A DNA stretch of 64,000 bases from Actinomadura sp. J1-007. Its GTDB lineage: Bacteria > Actinomycetota > Actinomycetes > Streptosporangiales > Streptosporangiaceae. Positions within the stretch are counted from its first letter, which is position 1. Every line of letters starts with the position of its first letter. Of this stretch, positions 15,732 through 24,694 are shown piece after piece. The stretch lies in contig NZ_WING01000003.1 in NCBI RefSeq assembly GCF_009793335.1, positions 682,001-746,000 of the forward strand, in the 5' to 3' direction. The position numbers and the translations under genes are program-made. The notes below the pieces were generated by a model that was given only the letters and a program-made list of their open reading frames with translations, was not told the DNA's origin and searched no databases.

Positions 15732-18302
15732 TCATGGTCCATGGTCGAGGAGCCTCCGAAGGAGGTCGGTGGGGTCCACCCCGGCCCGTTCCAGGAGTTC
15801 CAGCGCTCCCGGCGGCGTCCGCCCGAGGGGCACCGGTCCGGCGACGAGACCGGCCCTCGGCGGTCCCTCGCCGCCGGTCAGCCGCGACTCCGGCGTGCCC
15901 GACGGCGGGACGCGGTACACGCGCCATCCCGGCCACATGGCGCGGGAACCGGCGACGGCGAGGTGGGGCCGCTGCCACGCCACGAAGGTCCACCGGCCGT
16001 CCGTGACGGCGTGCACGAGGACGTTCTCCAGGTGTCGTCCGAGGAGGGCGGCGACGCGGGCCGCGACCGGGACCGGGTTGCTGAACTTCCCGGTGACCAG
16101 GTAGATCCCGTGGTCGGATTCCAGTGTCAGTTGCTCATCGGCGAGCTCGGCGGCGATGAGGGCCACCGGATCGTCCGAGTGCGCCAGGTCGAGTAGCCGT
16201 TCCCAACCGGAGCGGCCCAGCACATGCGCGTGCGCCAGCCTCGGCGGGATGAGCAGATCCTCGGCAATGTCGGTCTCCGCCTCCGCGACCCGCTCTTTGA
16301 CGGCCTCCCAGGTGCGAGCCGCAAGCAGGTCATGGGGAGCACCGCCTGTGAGGGAGGCCTCGCTGAGCAGCAGTCCCATGCAGACCGCGGTGACCGCCGT
16401 CACGTGCTGGACGGCCTCGTCCGGTATCTCGTCCTGGGCGCGGGGCACCAGACCTTCTGTCAGCCGGGCGAGCGGCGCACGCCAGGAGTCGTCGTCGAAT
16501 CTCCAGACACCGTGGCCGAGCAGTTGGACGAACAGCCGGGCCACGAGCACGCGCAGCATCAGCGGTCCTGATTCCCCTTCGCGGGGTACGGTCTGCTCCA
16601 CGGCCCGGGCGGTCCACTGACGCCACTCCCGCTTGCGATCGGGCGGCATCTCCTCCTGGTCGGTGTCCTCGGGGGCGCCGTCTGACGCGTCCAGATCCTC
16701 GTCGAGGACGTCGTCGGCGGCCGGCCCCCAACGCGGGCCCAGGGTGAGGCCGGGTGTGGCCGTCCCGCCGAACAGCTTCAGAGTGAGGGGCCGACCGATG
16801 GTCCGCTCGCAATCCTCCAGGTAGGACGCGTAGCGGTCGTGGACGGCGGACGTCTGCGAAGGCGAGGTCGTCCGGGCGGGCTGCACGGTGCGGTGTCCGG
16901 CGAGCTGGTCGGACAGGCGGAGCAGGTCGTAGCGGAAGCGGCGGGCCAGCTCCTCGTCGGTGAAGATCTCCTCTTCCGTGTAGCCGTGGCGGAGGCGGGG
17001 CCGGTTCTCGTCCGTCTGGCGGCGCGCGCAGCGGGCGGGATGGACGACGAAGACCGGGGGCGACTCGGTCCGGCCGTCGACGCGCGGGTCGACGATGCGC
17101 ACCACCGCGCCCGCGAACTCGGGGACGGCAAACTCCTGGGCAGTGCGCCCGGCCGAGACCGTACCGATCCTGGTCCACGACCCCGGTGAGCCGTCCGGCG
17201 ACACCTCGACGGCGACGTCCACGTCATAGGAATGCGCCAGGGTGACCTGGAGCAGCCCCGCCCCGGTGAGCAGGGCACCGATGACCAGCAGCCCCGGCCG
17301 TCCTTCCACAGGTCGGACGGTGCGTCGCCCTTTCAGGTGCATGACGGCCGTGGCGGTGCCCTTCGGCATGAGCGGTGACGGGACCGGGGCGAGGACGCCC
17401 AGTTCGCAGTTGCCACCGCCTGCGACGGCGTCCAGCAGCGCGGCGCCGGTGAGGTTGGCGCTGCCGGTCAAGGCTGTCCACCGGTCACCGGTCCGCCATT
17501 CCAGCAGCTTGCCGTGGCGCGGCCGCTGCTCGGCGAGGAGCCGCAACTCTGTGTCCGCCGCGTCGACGAGCGAGCGCAGGACCGCGTCGCCGTCGTAGCT
17601 GCTCCAGCGCTCCTGGACGCCGAGGACGACCCGGGTGGGGGCGAGGCGCTTGACGATCCGGGCCAGGGCGCGGCCGTCTCGGCCGATGAACGGCGCGTAC
17701 AGGTGCAGTTCGTCGACGGGCCCCGCAGGGAGCTGATCGAGCAATCCGGTTTCGAGGTTGTGCAGCACCCGCGCCGGGTGCGGGACGGTCTGGAAGTCCG
17801 CAAGCCTGGCCGCGGTTTCCTTCAGCAACTCCGCCGCATACTGCGGGACGGGGACCTGGTCACTCAAGGCGGCCAGCCATCGGCTCAGTTCTCGGAACGG
17901 CTCGGGTGCGTCGGTCTCGTGGCCGCGCAGGACGGTCCACAGTTCATCGTTGTACCCCCAGCCGGCCATGGTCGGATTGCCCGAGCCGATCGCCGCGACG
18001 GCCTCATGCGCGCCGATCAGCAGGGCGAGCTTCGGGTGGAACGAGCCGCGGCAGGCGGCCAGGCCGTGGAAGTAGGACCTTCCAGCCATCCGCACGTCGA
18101 CCGGGTCGTACAGACCTTGCCCGGCGTCGCCGATCACCGTGATGCGGGCGCCGAGCGCCCGCGCGGTCGGGATCGCCGTCTTCTCCAGGAACGGCAGGTC
18201 GACGGTGAAGCCGAGCAGCAGGAGCTCGTGCAGCTCGGCCTCGTCGGTGCGGTCGCGCCATTCGCCGAGCAGGGTGAGCGGCGAGCTGAACTCCCAGGTC
18301 AC
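15732..18302 (-). CDS. Phospholipase-D-like protein, two HKD motifs
   Basis: 856 aa, GTG start at 18302 overlapping the stop of the preceding gene by four bases (GTGA), so translation is coupled. The N-terminal half has two PLD-type motifs: HPKLALL (His89, Lys91) with GSGNPT (106-111), and HGKLLEW (263-265) with GSANLT (280-285). Family knowledge: paired H-x-K motifs of this kind form one active site in nucleases and phospholipases. The middle (about 290-430) looks beta-rich; the rest is alpha-helical with an acidic linker (DDVLDEDLDASDGAPEDTDQEE) and ends in a domain resembling nothing I know. No helicase motif or membrane segment is visible. It is the only full-length large gene pair in an otherwise ruined BREX-2 region. 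I infer a nucleic-acid-targeting effector; this is untested. Confidence 0.82.
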   Translation of the reverse strand: MTWEFSSPLTLLGEWRDRTDEAELHELLLLGFTVDLPFLEKTAIPTARALGARITVIGDAGQGLYDPVDVRMAGRSYFHGLAACRGSFHPKLALLIGAHEAVAAIGSGNPTMAGWGYNDELWTVLRGHETDAPEPFRELSRWLAALSDQVPVPQYAAELLKETAARLADFQTVPHPARVLHNLETGLLDQLPAGPVDELHLYAPFIGRDGRALARIVKRLAPTRVVLGVQERWSSYDGDAVLRSLVDAADTELRLLAEQRPRHGKLLEWRTGDRWTALTGSANLTGAALLDAVAGGGNCELGVLAPVPSPLMPKGTATAVMHLKGRRTVRPVEGRPGLLVIGALLTGAGLLQVTLAHSYDVDVAVEVSPDGSPGSWTRIGTVSAGRTAQEFAVPEFAGAVVRIVDPRVDGRTESPPVFVVHPARCARRQTDENRPRLRHGYTEEEIFTDEELARRFRYDLLRLSDQLAGHRTVQPARTTSPSQTSAVHDRYASYLEDCERTIGRPLTLKLFGGTATPGLTLGPRWGPAADDVLDEDLDASDGAPEDTDQEEMPPDRKREWRQWTARAVEQTVPREGESGPLMLRVLVARLFVQLLGHGVWRFDDDSWRAPLARLTEGLVPRAQDEIPDEAVQHVTAVTAVCMGLLLSEASLTGGAPHDLLAARTWEAVKERVAEAETDIAEDLLIPPRLAHAHVLGRSGWERLLDLAHSDDPVALIAAELADEQLTLESDHGIYLVTGKFSNPVPVAARVAALLGRHLENVLVHAVTDGRWTFVAWQRPHLAVAGSRAMWPGWRVYRVPPSGTPESRLTGGEGPPRAGLVAGPVPLGRTPPGALELLERAGVDPTDLLRRLLDHGP

Positions 18303-19828
18303 TCCCCCACCTCCAGCAGTTCGGCTCCCGGGGGCGTGAGGGACGCCCTCCCGTCGTCGGCGCGGGTGAGGAGGCCGAGTTGCTCGGCGAAGTCCCCGGC
18401 CTGGTGCAGGCGGGTGCCGATGTCGCCGTCGCCCTCGTCACCGGTCTTGTAGTAACGGCCTCCGCGTTCGTGCACGCGGGAGAAGACTTTCATCCGCCCG
18501 TTCGCGTCGGGCTGGGTCTTGGCCAGCGCGATGCGGCGGGCCTGCGCGAGCATGTCGTCCACCAACCGGACGGCCAGGTCCCGCATCGGCCGGTTCGCGA
18601 AGTCGTCGATCAGCCGGGCCACCCACAGCGGGTTGAGGATGTCGTGCTGCGTCCCCAAGAACGTGGTGCGAGCCTCGCCGGAGAGCTCGCCGGCGCGGCG
18701 CCCACCGACCAGGAGCAGCTTCACGTTCACCACCGGGTCGCGCCGGTCGGCGTCCTGCATGATCTGCCGTTCGGCAGATGCCGGGTGCCCGCCGCTCATC
18801 GTGTCGGGCAGTTCCTCAAGGCAGGCCCGCAAGGACGTGGCGGGCATGGGGTCGGCCAGCCACGCGCGGAGTTCGTCGAGGCTCCGGTCCGCTTCACCAT
18901 CCTGCGAGCCGATCGAGCGGACCAATGCCGCCCACAGCCGCCGCCACGCGCTGACCGAGTAGTTGCGCAGCAGCAGCCCGCGCCATCCGAGGACGTTGTC
19001 GACGCCACGCAGCACCGGGTCGGTCTCAGCCTCGGGCCCGAAGGCCACGGCGGACCGGGCGTACTCCTCCCAGCCGAGGACGGCGTCTCCGCCGTGAAGG
19101 ACCACGGCGCGGCCGAGCATCCGGAAGGTTGCCCGGCGCCGCCGATCGTCGGGTCCCCACTCCTCCGGATCGTGGCGCCCGTTGCGGGTCGCGGTGAACA
19201 GTCCGCGCATCCAGGGGACCTCGGGACGTTCGGGAGCCTGCATCGCCAGCGGGGCGAGCGCCCGCAGGCGCGCCCCGTCGAGGACGTCGGCGTCGGCGGC
19301 GCTCAGCACAGGCGCGAACAGCGCCTCGACCTCCGGGGGGCACGCATGCTTGCCGGGGCGCGGCACGTCGCCTTCGTTGACCGCCGTGCCGAGTACCGTG
19401 CTCGGGCCGAGGTACTGGGACCAGAACCCCGAGCGCCGCGGCGAGTACGGATGGTCGGCGTCCTCCATGCGCGCCGCCGCATCGGTGCGCAGGACGTCTC
19501 CGTCGAGCGCGTGCCTGACCTCGTCGACCGCGTGTCCCATGCCGGGCCACGCGTCCGGATCGTCGTGCAAGCGCGACACCGCGGCGAGAACGACTTCACT
19601 GCGCCGCAACAGCCGCAGGCTCGCCGCACCGTCCAGGTCATGGTCGGCGGCGTGGGCGCCGAGTGCCGCGTACAGGGCGTAGTAGCGGACGTACCGGGTC
19701 ACCGAGGAGATCCCCGGTACCAGCAGTTCGATCGCGCGCAGGACCGGCGCCTCCACACGCAGCGGATACCGTCCCGACCGTTGCTCGATTCCCCTCAGTG
19801 ACCATTCGGGACCCTCCACCGAAGCCAT
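18299..19828 (-). CDS. Uncharacterised 509-aa partner of PLD-like protein
   Basis: 509 aa from an ATG at 19828 with GAAGGGGG upstream. No family is recognised with confidence. Visible features: an N-terminal stretch PGISSVTRYVRYYALYAALGAHA (about 36-58), strongly helical and aromatic; FWSQYLGPSTVLGTAV; a Trp/Leu-rich block VDNVLGWRGLLLRNYSVSAWRRLWAAL; and a C-terminal 40 residues (IGTRLHQAGDFAEQLGLLTRADDGRASLTPPGAELLEVGE) shaped like a winged helix. In layout it resembles DUF6361-type proteins that sit next to PLD-family genes in actinomycete defence islands, but I could not align them. The 4-base overlap with the PLD gene indicates the two act together. Confidence 0.75.
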   Translation of the reverse strand: MASVEGPEWSLRGIEQRSGRYPLRVEAPVLRAIELLVPGISSVTRYVRYYALYAALGAHAADHDLDGAASLRLLRRSEVVLAAVSRLHDDPDAWPGMGHAVDEVRHALDGDVLRTDAAARMEDADHPYSPRRSGFWSQYLGPSTVLGTAVNEGDVPRPGKHACPPEVEALFAPVLSAADADVLDGARLRALAPLAMQAPERPEVPWMRGLFTATRNGRHDPEEWGPDDRRRRATFRMLGRAVVLHGGDAVLGWEEYARSAVAFGPEAETDPVLRGVDNVLGWRGLLLRNYSVSAWRRLWAALVRSIGSQDGEADRSLDELRAWLADPMPATSLRACLEELPDTMSGGHPASAERQIMQDADRRDPVVNVKLLLVGGRRAGELSGEARTTFLGTQHDILNPLWVARLIDDFANRPMRDLAVRLVDDMLAQARRIALAKTQPDANGRMKVFSRVHERGGRYYKTGDEGDGDIGTRLHQAGDFAEQLGLLTRADDGRASLTPPGAELLEVGE

Positions 19829-19895
19829 GCGCCCCCTTCGCGGTTTCGCCCCAGAGCTTAGGCAGGCTAGCCGCTCAAGCCCATCTCGATGGGAC

Positions 19896-19915
19896 ATAAC
19901 ACACCGAAGTGTTAT
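19896..19915. promoter_or_regulatory. Candidate operator before the two-gene operon
   Basis: A perfect inverted repeat ATAACAC-(6)-GTGTTAT lies 68 bases upstream of the start of the 509-aa protein. It is AT-rich in a GC-rich region, and fits either an operator or part of the promoter. Confidence 0.45.
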
Positions 19916-19972
19916 CTCACGCTCGGGCAGAAGCCACCGGCGTTTGCCGCTCCTGCCCGAACAGAGAGCCCC

Positions 19973-20330
19973 TTACGGGTCGAACAGCTCCTCCAGCTCC
20001 CCCTCCGTTCGGATATCCGCGACGAGGCGGTTCCGCAGCTTGTAGATCACCACCGCGCTCCACCCTGCTACCGGGTCCGCTCGCCATACAAGGCGCGTGC
20101 CTTTGTGACGTTCGGCCCCGGTGTCCACTGCGCAGCTTCTGAACTTGGAGTAATCCGTCTCCTGATACACAGCAGGCAGGCGACGCAATCCTGCCGGGAG
20201 CCGAGCTCGTCGAGCCTCACACGCCGGACGCCGTGGCTCTCTCCGCACCGCTCCGAGAGCCGGGCGTCGGCCAGGAGCGCCGCGCAGTCGTGGAGCTGGT
20301 GATAGAGCGAGAGGGGTTTGCCGCCGGGGA
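19973..20330 (-). pseudogene. Unrecognised gene fragment(s) in shifted frames
   Basis: Two overlapping minus-strand frames carry protein-like content: LSLYHQLHDCAALLADARLS / GVRRVRLDELGSRQD (about 20330-20190), then QETDYSKFRSCAVDTGAERH and GTRLVWRADPVAGWSAVVIY / LRNRLVADIRTEGELEELFD to a stop at 19973. They could be one broken gene. I do not recognise the family; it does not look like the Pgl proteins. Confidence 0.4.
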
Positions 20331-20907
20331 GGAGCAGACCCCATCCGCGCGCGGCCTTGGGAATCGGCGGCGACCCTGCGCTGCTCGTTCTCCGGGGCCC
20401 AACAGGTCGTGCCAGATGCGGCCGAGACCGGTTTGTCGGTCGTCTCGGCCGTACACGCGGGTGCGCTGGACGTCGTCCAGGTCCGAGACCAGGTTCGGCG
20501 GTGAGGAACACCGCCGGCTCGGCCCTCGGGACCCGAACGCTAAAGAATCCGGGCTCTCTGGCCCCCCAGGACAGCCGACTCCTCAGTTCCTTGGACTTCC
20601 AGTCAGTCAGTGGGAGCGGGTTGCGGATCGTCCTCGGGCGGTCCGGGCCGTTGAACGTCCACGTCGCCCCGTTGTTGACGACGCGGCCGGGACGCGCCTT
20701 CAACTCAACGAGATACAGCCCCCCGGGCGTCGCGACGAACAGGTCGAATTCGTGGACCCGCCCCGACGGGGCGACGAAGGAGAACAAGGCCCACGCGCGG
20801 TACGGCTCCACGTCCGGCATCAGCGCCTTGACGTGGTCCAGCCCCTCCTGGAACCACCGTTGGACGGGCCTCGGCGGCCTCGAAACCGGCCTGCCGGACC
20901 CCGACAT
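20330..20907 (-). pseudogene. pglW: pglW remnant (BREX type 2), NERD-domain part
   Basis: From an ATG at 20907 the frame reads VQRWFQEGLDHVKALMPDVE, then PYRAWALFSFVAPSGRVHEF, DLFVATPGGLYLVELKARPG and RVVNNGATWTFNGPDRP before KSKELRSRLSW. This is a NERD nuclease-related domain with the E/D...ELKAR catalytic pattern, in the form found at the N terminus of PglW, the serine/threonine kinase of the Pgl/BREX-2 system. A one-base shift near 20500 continues as NLVSDLDDVQRTRVYGRDDR and GLGRIWHDLLGP, after which similarity stops. The kinase domain is absent. Full PglW is well over 1000 residues, so this is a truncated relic. Confidence 0.7.
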
Positions 20908-21261
20908 CCCCCCTCCGCTCCCCGCACTCCCCTATGCCCGCCGATCCCCGGACCGGCCTAGATCGCGCCGACGCCCAACCCCTGCCCCGGAGCGTTTTCG
21001 GGCCGCCCCGGTGTCAGATACCGGCCACCCACACCCCGTAACCCCCACGCATCCCAGACGTCCGCCCACACCAGCGTCGCCAATGAGACACAGTCGCTGG
21101 CTCGGAGGCGGTTCAACACTGTCTGGGCAACCTGTCCGCCTCCGACCGCTGAGTCCTGGCCGTCCCGCTGGTGACGTCAGCGGCCGCGGCCAAGCCGACA
21201 AGTTCGTCACCCGCCACGCGCCGCGACGCAGAGACACCGCAATCCGCAAGGGGCGCCGCCA
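20908..21261. other. Intergenic region upstream of pglW remnant
   Basis: About 350 bases with no convincing gene or RNA structure. Confidence 0.4.
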
Positions 21262-22191
21262 TCACAGGCCACCTGCTGTGGGGGGCGCGGTCCAGTCGAA
21301 CGGGAACGCCTGCCGAAGGCGTTCCTTGACCTGCTCCCGGATCTCCGCCGATCCGTACTCGACGATCGGGTTGACGCAGTACACGCGGACGGCCTCATGA
21401 CGGCGGGGTTCTCGGCACATCAGCACGGCCAAAGCACGGACCGGCCAGACCAGCGGAAAGACGTCCTCGGCGACGAAACCGCCGGTCACAATCCTCGGTA
21501 GGTGCTCGAAGACCAGCGCCACCGCTCGCTTGATCACGGCCTCCTCGGCGAGTAGGGCGGTCCAGCCGTCCGGCCGCTGTTCGTCGTCGCGGGTGAGCGC
21601 CCTGACGACCGCCTCCTGCGCCTGCTCGTACCGCTCCTTGAACATGTGCAGGGCATTGGCGGTCTGCGCCAGGAGCTCGCACCAGAAATGCGCAGCGCGA
21701 GCCTTGGCCTGGAAAGCATCGATGCTCCGGTCACCGAACTCGCGGCGCAGTCGCGGGATCACGTGATCTTCGACGAACCGTTCGTGATCCTTGTGGGTGG
21801 GAGGTCGGAGAGGGATGTCCGGATTCTTGTCGCGGGAGACGCGGAACGGCTCGCCGACCTGCTTGGTGGCCTCGTACATGTTCTGGTTACGTCGCAGCCA
21901 TCGGACGAGATCGGCGATAAAGGATCCGATCGCTGCCGACTGCCCCCGCTCGGTCTCCGGCCACGGCTTTCGCCGGCGAGCCCTGGACCTTTCCGCCTGC
22001 CTCTTGGCCGCGTACCAGGATTCGTCGGCACCCCGCTCAAGATCTCGAAGCTCTCCGTCGGATGGAGCGGCGGCGATGGCGAGGGCACCCTGCCAGCCGT
22101 GCTCGGCACCCCCGCATGAGCATGCGCATGGAGGCTTCCGGGCTCGCTCGCAAGCCCCGCTATGGCCAGTACGTACCGTGGTCGTCGTCAT
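21262..22191 (-). CDS. Hypothetical protein with N-terminal Cys cluster
   Basis: 309 aa from an ATG at 22191 with GGAGGGC immediately upstream. The N terminus holds CERARKPPCACSCGGAEHGW, a short cysteine cluster that could bind zinc. The middle is strongly helical and Arg/Lys/Glu-rich (SWYAAKRQAERSRARRRKPW; FIADLVRWLRRNQNMYEATK), and the C-terminal half has a repeating hydrophobic pattern (VIKRAVALVFEHLPRIVTGG; VFPLVWPVRALAVLMC). No catalytic motif is recognised. It is the first intact gene upstream of the pglW remnant on the same strand, so an accessory role in the defence island is possible but unsupported. Confidence 0.65.
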   Translation of the reverse strand: MTTTTVRTGHSGACERARKPPCACSCGGAEHGWQGALAIAAAPSDGELRDLERGADESWYAAKRQAERSRARRRKPWPETERGQSAAIGSFIADLVRWLRRNQNMYEATKQVGEPFRVSRDKNPDIPLRPPTHKDHERFVEDHVIPRLRREFGDRSIDAFQAKARAAHFWCELLAQTANALHMFKERYEQAQEAVVRALTRDDEQRPDGWTALLAEEAVIKRAVALVFEHLPRIVTGGFVAEDVFPLVWPVRALAVLMCREPRRHEAVRVYCVNPIVEYGSAEIREQVKERLRQAFPFDWTAPPTAGGL

Positions 22192-22431
22192 GCGCCCTCC
22201 GCAGGGTACGAGCGGCAGAGAACGCATCGTCCGTCGACAGCCACGAACCTTGAAGGTACTCGTCAGGTATTCTTCGCTAACCTCTCGGAGCACAGAAATT
22301 CACGCCGGTCGCCTTGACGCGGGTAATACACCGCCACGGCCTGCCCTACCGTGCCCGCGTTCGAAATCCCTGAGATCACCCCACTGGCCGTCGCCGATCA
22401 CGCCGCTGCGCACAAAGGAGCGAGGCTGGGG

Positions 22432-22760
22432 TCACCGGGTCGCTGTTTCCTGACTCGGAGTCTCCGCAGGAACCGTCGCACTTTCGATGATCGCTTGAAG
22501 CTCGAGAAGGTGCTTCTCGGTGAAGCGCACGCGTACCGGCTTGCCACAGAGAGTGAGGGAAAGCGCAGCGGGCCCGCCGTCTTCCACGGCCGCACGCCAA
22601 TTCCTGACCTGCTCGACGACGTCCGGCCCTCCCAAGCTTCCGTACTGGAGCTTCGCGCAGCAGGTCGCACACAGGCACAGCATGTTGCCGGGGCGGTTGA
22701 TCCACCGTGCCCGAAGCCGGGAGACGAGATACAGGCCCTCGAAGTACGAATTTGGAGTGG
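22432..22760 (-). pseudogene. C-terminal fragment of an HNH/zinc-ribbon-like protein
   Basis: One frame reads FEGLYLVSRLRARWINRPGN, MLCLCATCCAKLQYGSLGGP, WRAAVEDGGPAALSLTLCGK and VRVRFTEKHLLELQAIIESA to a stop at 22432. The NMLCLC-x-x-C-C pattern followed by a DVVEQVRNWR helix is like the C-terminal end of large actinomycete proteins with HNH-like or zinc-ribbon tails. Its 5' part has been replaced by the integrase remnant, with the junction near 22760. Parent family uncertain. Confidence 0.5.
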
Positions 22761-23301
22761 GTGCCCGGCAGGCCGTGGTAGAGGGCGTCGAACTGTTCGG
22801 AGCTGATGATTTCCAGCGGCTTTTCGGGGACGGGGGTGCGGTCTCCTTTGCAGGAGTGGACGTAGGTCACCTGGTCGTTCAGGGCGGTGGTGAAGATAGC
22901 GCTGAGGACGACCTTGTGGTAGCGGATGGTCGCGGCCGAGATGCCGTTCTTCTTCATGCTGCTGATCCAGGCGCGGACGTGCTCGGGGAGGATGTCCATC
23001 CTCCGCATGGCGCCGAACTCGGGCATGACGTGCTTGGAGATCGAGTAGTGGTAGCTCTGCATGGTGCTCGGCTCGACCTCGTGGTTCGTCAGCCAGATCT
23101 CCTCGACGTACGTCTTGAAGGTCTGCCGGCCTCGCTTGAGGTTGAGGTCCCGGCCCTTGCCGACTCGGCCTCGGCGCGCTGCCAGGCCCGGTCGGTCTCC
23201 TTCTTGGACGAGAAGGTCTCCGCCGACGCGATCTTGCCCTTGAGATCTTCGTAGCAGGCGGTGTAGCGCGGCTTGCCGTGGCGGTTGATGCGCTTGAACA
23301 C
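22760..23301 (-). pseudogene. Tyrosine integrase remnant, N-terminal and core-binding domains
   Basis: From 23301: MFKRINRHGKPRYTACYEDL, KIASAETFSSKKETDRAWQR (Arm-type domain), a frameshift near 23100-23180, then STMQSYHYSISKHVMPEFGA, WISSMKKNGISAATIRYHKV, VLSAIFTTALNDQV and EKPLEIISSEQFDALYHGLP, the core-binding SAM-like domain and the start of the catalytic domain. The catalytic R-H-R-Y part is gone; the frame joins an unrelated fragment. It is an actinophage/ICE-type integrase relic. Confidence 0.75.
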
Positions 23302-23363
23302 GTACCCCTACGCCACTCCCCCGAATGGTCGTTTGTTAGTGGCTCGCTAACGAGGTTTTAGGT

Positions 23364-23995
23364 GTGATGTTGTCGGGGTGGGCTCGGCGGTGTAGGCCGG
23401 GTTACGAGGTATCCGCAAGGTGGAGGTTGACTGCTCATCGGCGGGCGGCGCGTGAGCAGGTTCGGTTCAGGGCGGCGGAGTTGTTCGTCAGCGAGGTGGA
23501 CAACGCCGCAGTCGCCCAGCGGCTGCGGGGCAGCGTTTGGTCGGTGCAGCGGTGGCGTAAGGGCCTGGGCGCAGGCCGGAGCACGGGCGCTGCGCTCGAA
23601 GGGGTCGCCAGGGGGCCCGAATCTGAGCCCGGCATTGTGGCGGCGCTGGAAGCCGAGCCCGACAAGGGCCCGATGGCGCACGGGTGGCCGGATCAGATTT
23701 GGACTTTGTCGCGGATCCAGACGCTGATCGGCCGTGGTTTCCACAAGACCGTCAGCCTGGCGGGCATCTGCCAGATGCTGCGCCGGCACGGCTGGAGCCA
23801 TCAGGCCCCGGCCCGCCGTGCGGTCGAACGCGACGATGCGCTGGTGGCGGGTTGGGTGAAGGAGACCTGGCCACGCGTGGAAGGACGGCGGCGGCGCTCA
23901 AGACCTGGACCGTCGTCGAAGACGAGGCCGGATTTTCGATGACGCCGCCCACCCGCAAGACCTGGTCCCGCTGCGGCCACCCCCATCGTCGGAGT
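23364..23995 (+). mobile_element. IS630-family transposase remnant
   Basis: The frame from 23364 carries a winged-helix N-terminal region (FVSEVDNAAVAQRLRGSVWS, VQRWRKG) and WTLSRIQTLIGRGFHKTVSL, MLRRHGWSHQAPARRAVERD, typical of IS630-type transposases. After a shift near 23880 a second frame reads LKTWTVVEDEAGFSMTPPTR, KTWSRCGHP, which includes the first DDE aspartate region (EDEAGFSM). The remaining catalytic part is absent: sequence after about 23995 belongs to an integrase remnant on the opposite strand. Terminal inverted repeats were not identified. Confidence 0.7.
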
Positions 23996-23999
23996 GCGG

Positions 24000-24310
24000 G
24001 GCCGCCCCCATCTGACCACCCGGCGCCATTCTTCGGCGTCGTCCCACACCACGGTGTGGTCCCATTGCAGAGCCCGCGCCTCTCCGGTGCGGACATCGGT
24101 CAGGGGGCTGAGCTCGACGTATGCGTGCAGTCGCGTTGGCTTAGCCGCTCGAGAACGGCTTGGGTCTGGTCTAGTGTGAGCGCCCGGCTCGGACGCCCGG
24201 CCAGGCTCTGGGGGCTTGACCAGTTCGACTCTGTTCCGTACGACCATGTCCCGCGCCTGCGCTTGAGGGATTGCACGTTCGAGATCGCGTGCACGAGCCG
24301 CGGGGTCCGA
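24000..24310 (-). pseudogene. Second tyrosine integrase remnant, central part
   Basis: On the minus strand: ARARDLERAIPQAQARDMVV, RNRVELVKPP, a shift, AGRPSRALTLDQTQAVLERL, a shift, TRLHAYVELSPLTDVRTGEA, RALQWDHTVVWDD. LSPLTDVRTGEARALQWDH corresponds to the box with the first catalytic Arg (usually LLTGVRTEEARALRWDH). It is a different integrase lineage (pSAM2-like style) from the remnant at 22760-23301. The 3' end is cut at the IS630-like remnant. Confidence 0.68.
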
Positions 24311-24694
24311 GTGGATGACGAACGGGTTAGCCCGTTGAGCCAGCAGGCGTGTAGAAGCCGACTTCGTCGTTCACATCCTGCTGCACCGGCTCTGGGCAGA
24401 TCTTTTCGGAATGGCGTTCCCTCGATTATCGCGTGGGCAGGGGACGATCCGCGCGTACGGCCGCTGATCGCGGGCAGAACGGTAGGCGGTCGTGTGCTAC
24501 GCACGGGCTCCCTCGTGCGCAGGAGCCTCCCCCTGGTAGTCGAGCCGACCGTGCGCGCCACTCAGATGGAGGCGCACACCCATGTTCGTTGGTTTCGAGA
24601 GGCTTGGGGTTTCCGTGCGGGTCGGGGGGTGGGGGTTGCTCACCGGCCGCTGCGTGGTGGCGCCGGCGTGGTCGCTGGCGCCACCACGGGGGCG
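24311..24694. other. Degenerate region right of integrase remnant
   Basis: About 380 bases in which further integrase 5' sequence may lie, but no readable frame remains. It marks the right edge of the eroded island; the hydrolase gene beyond it is intact. Confidence 0.4.
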
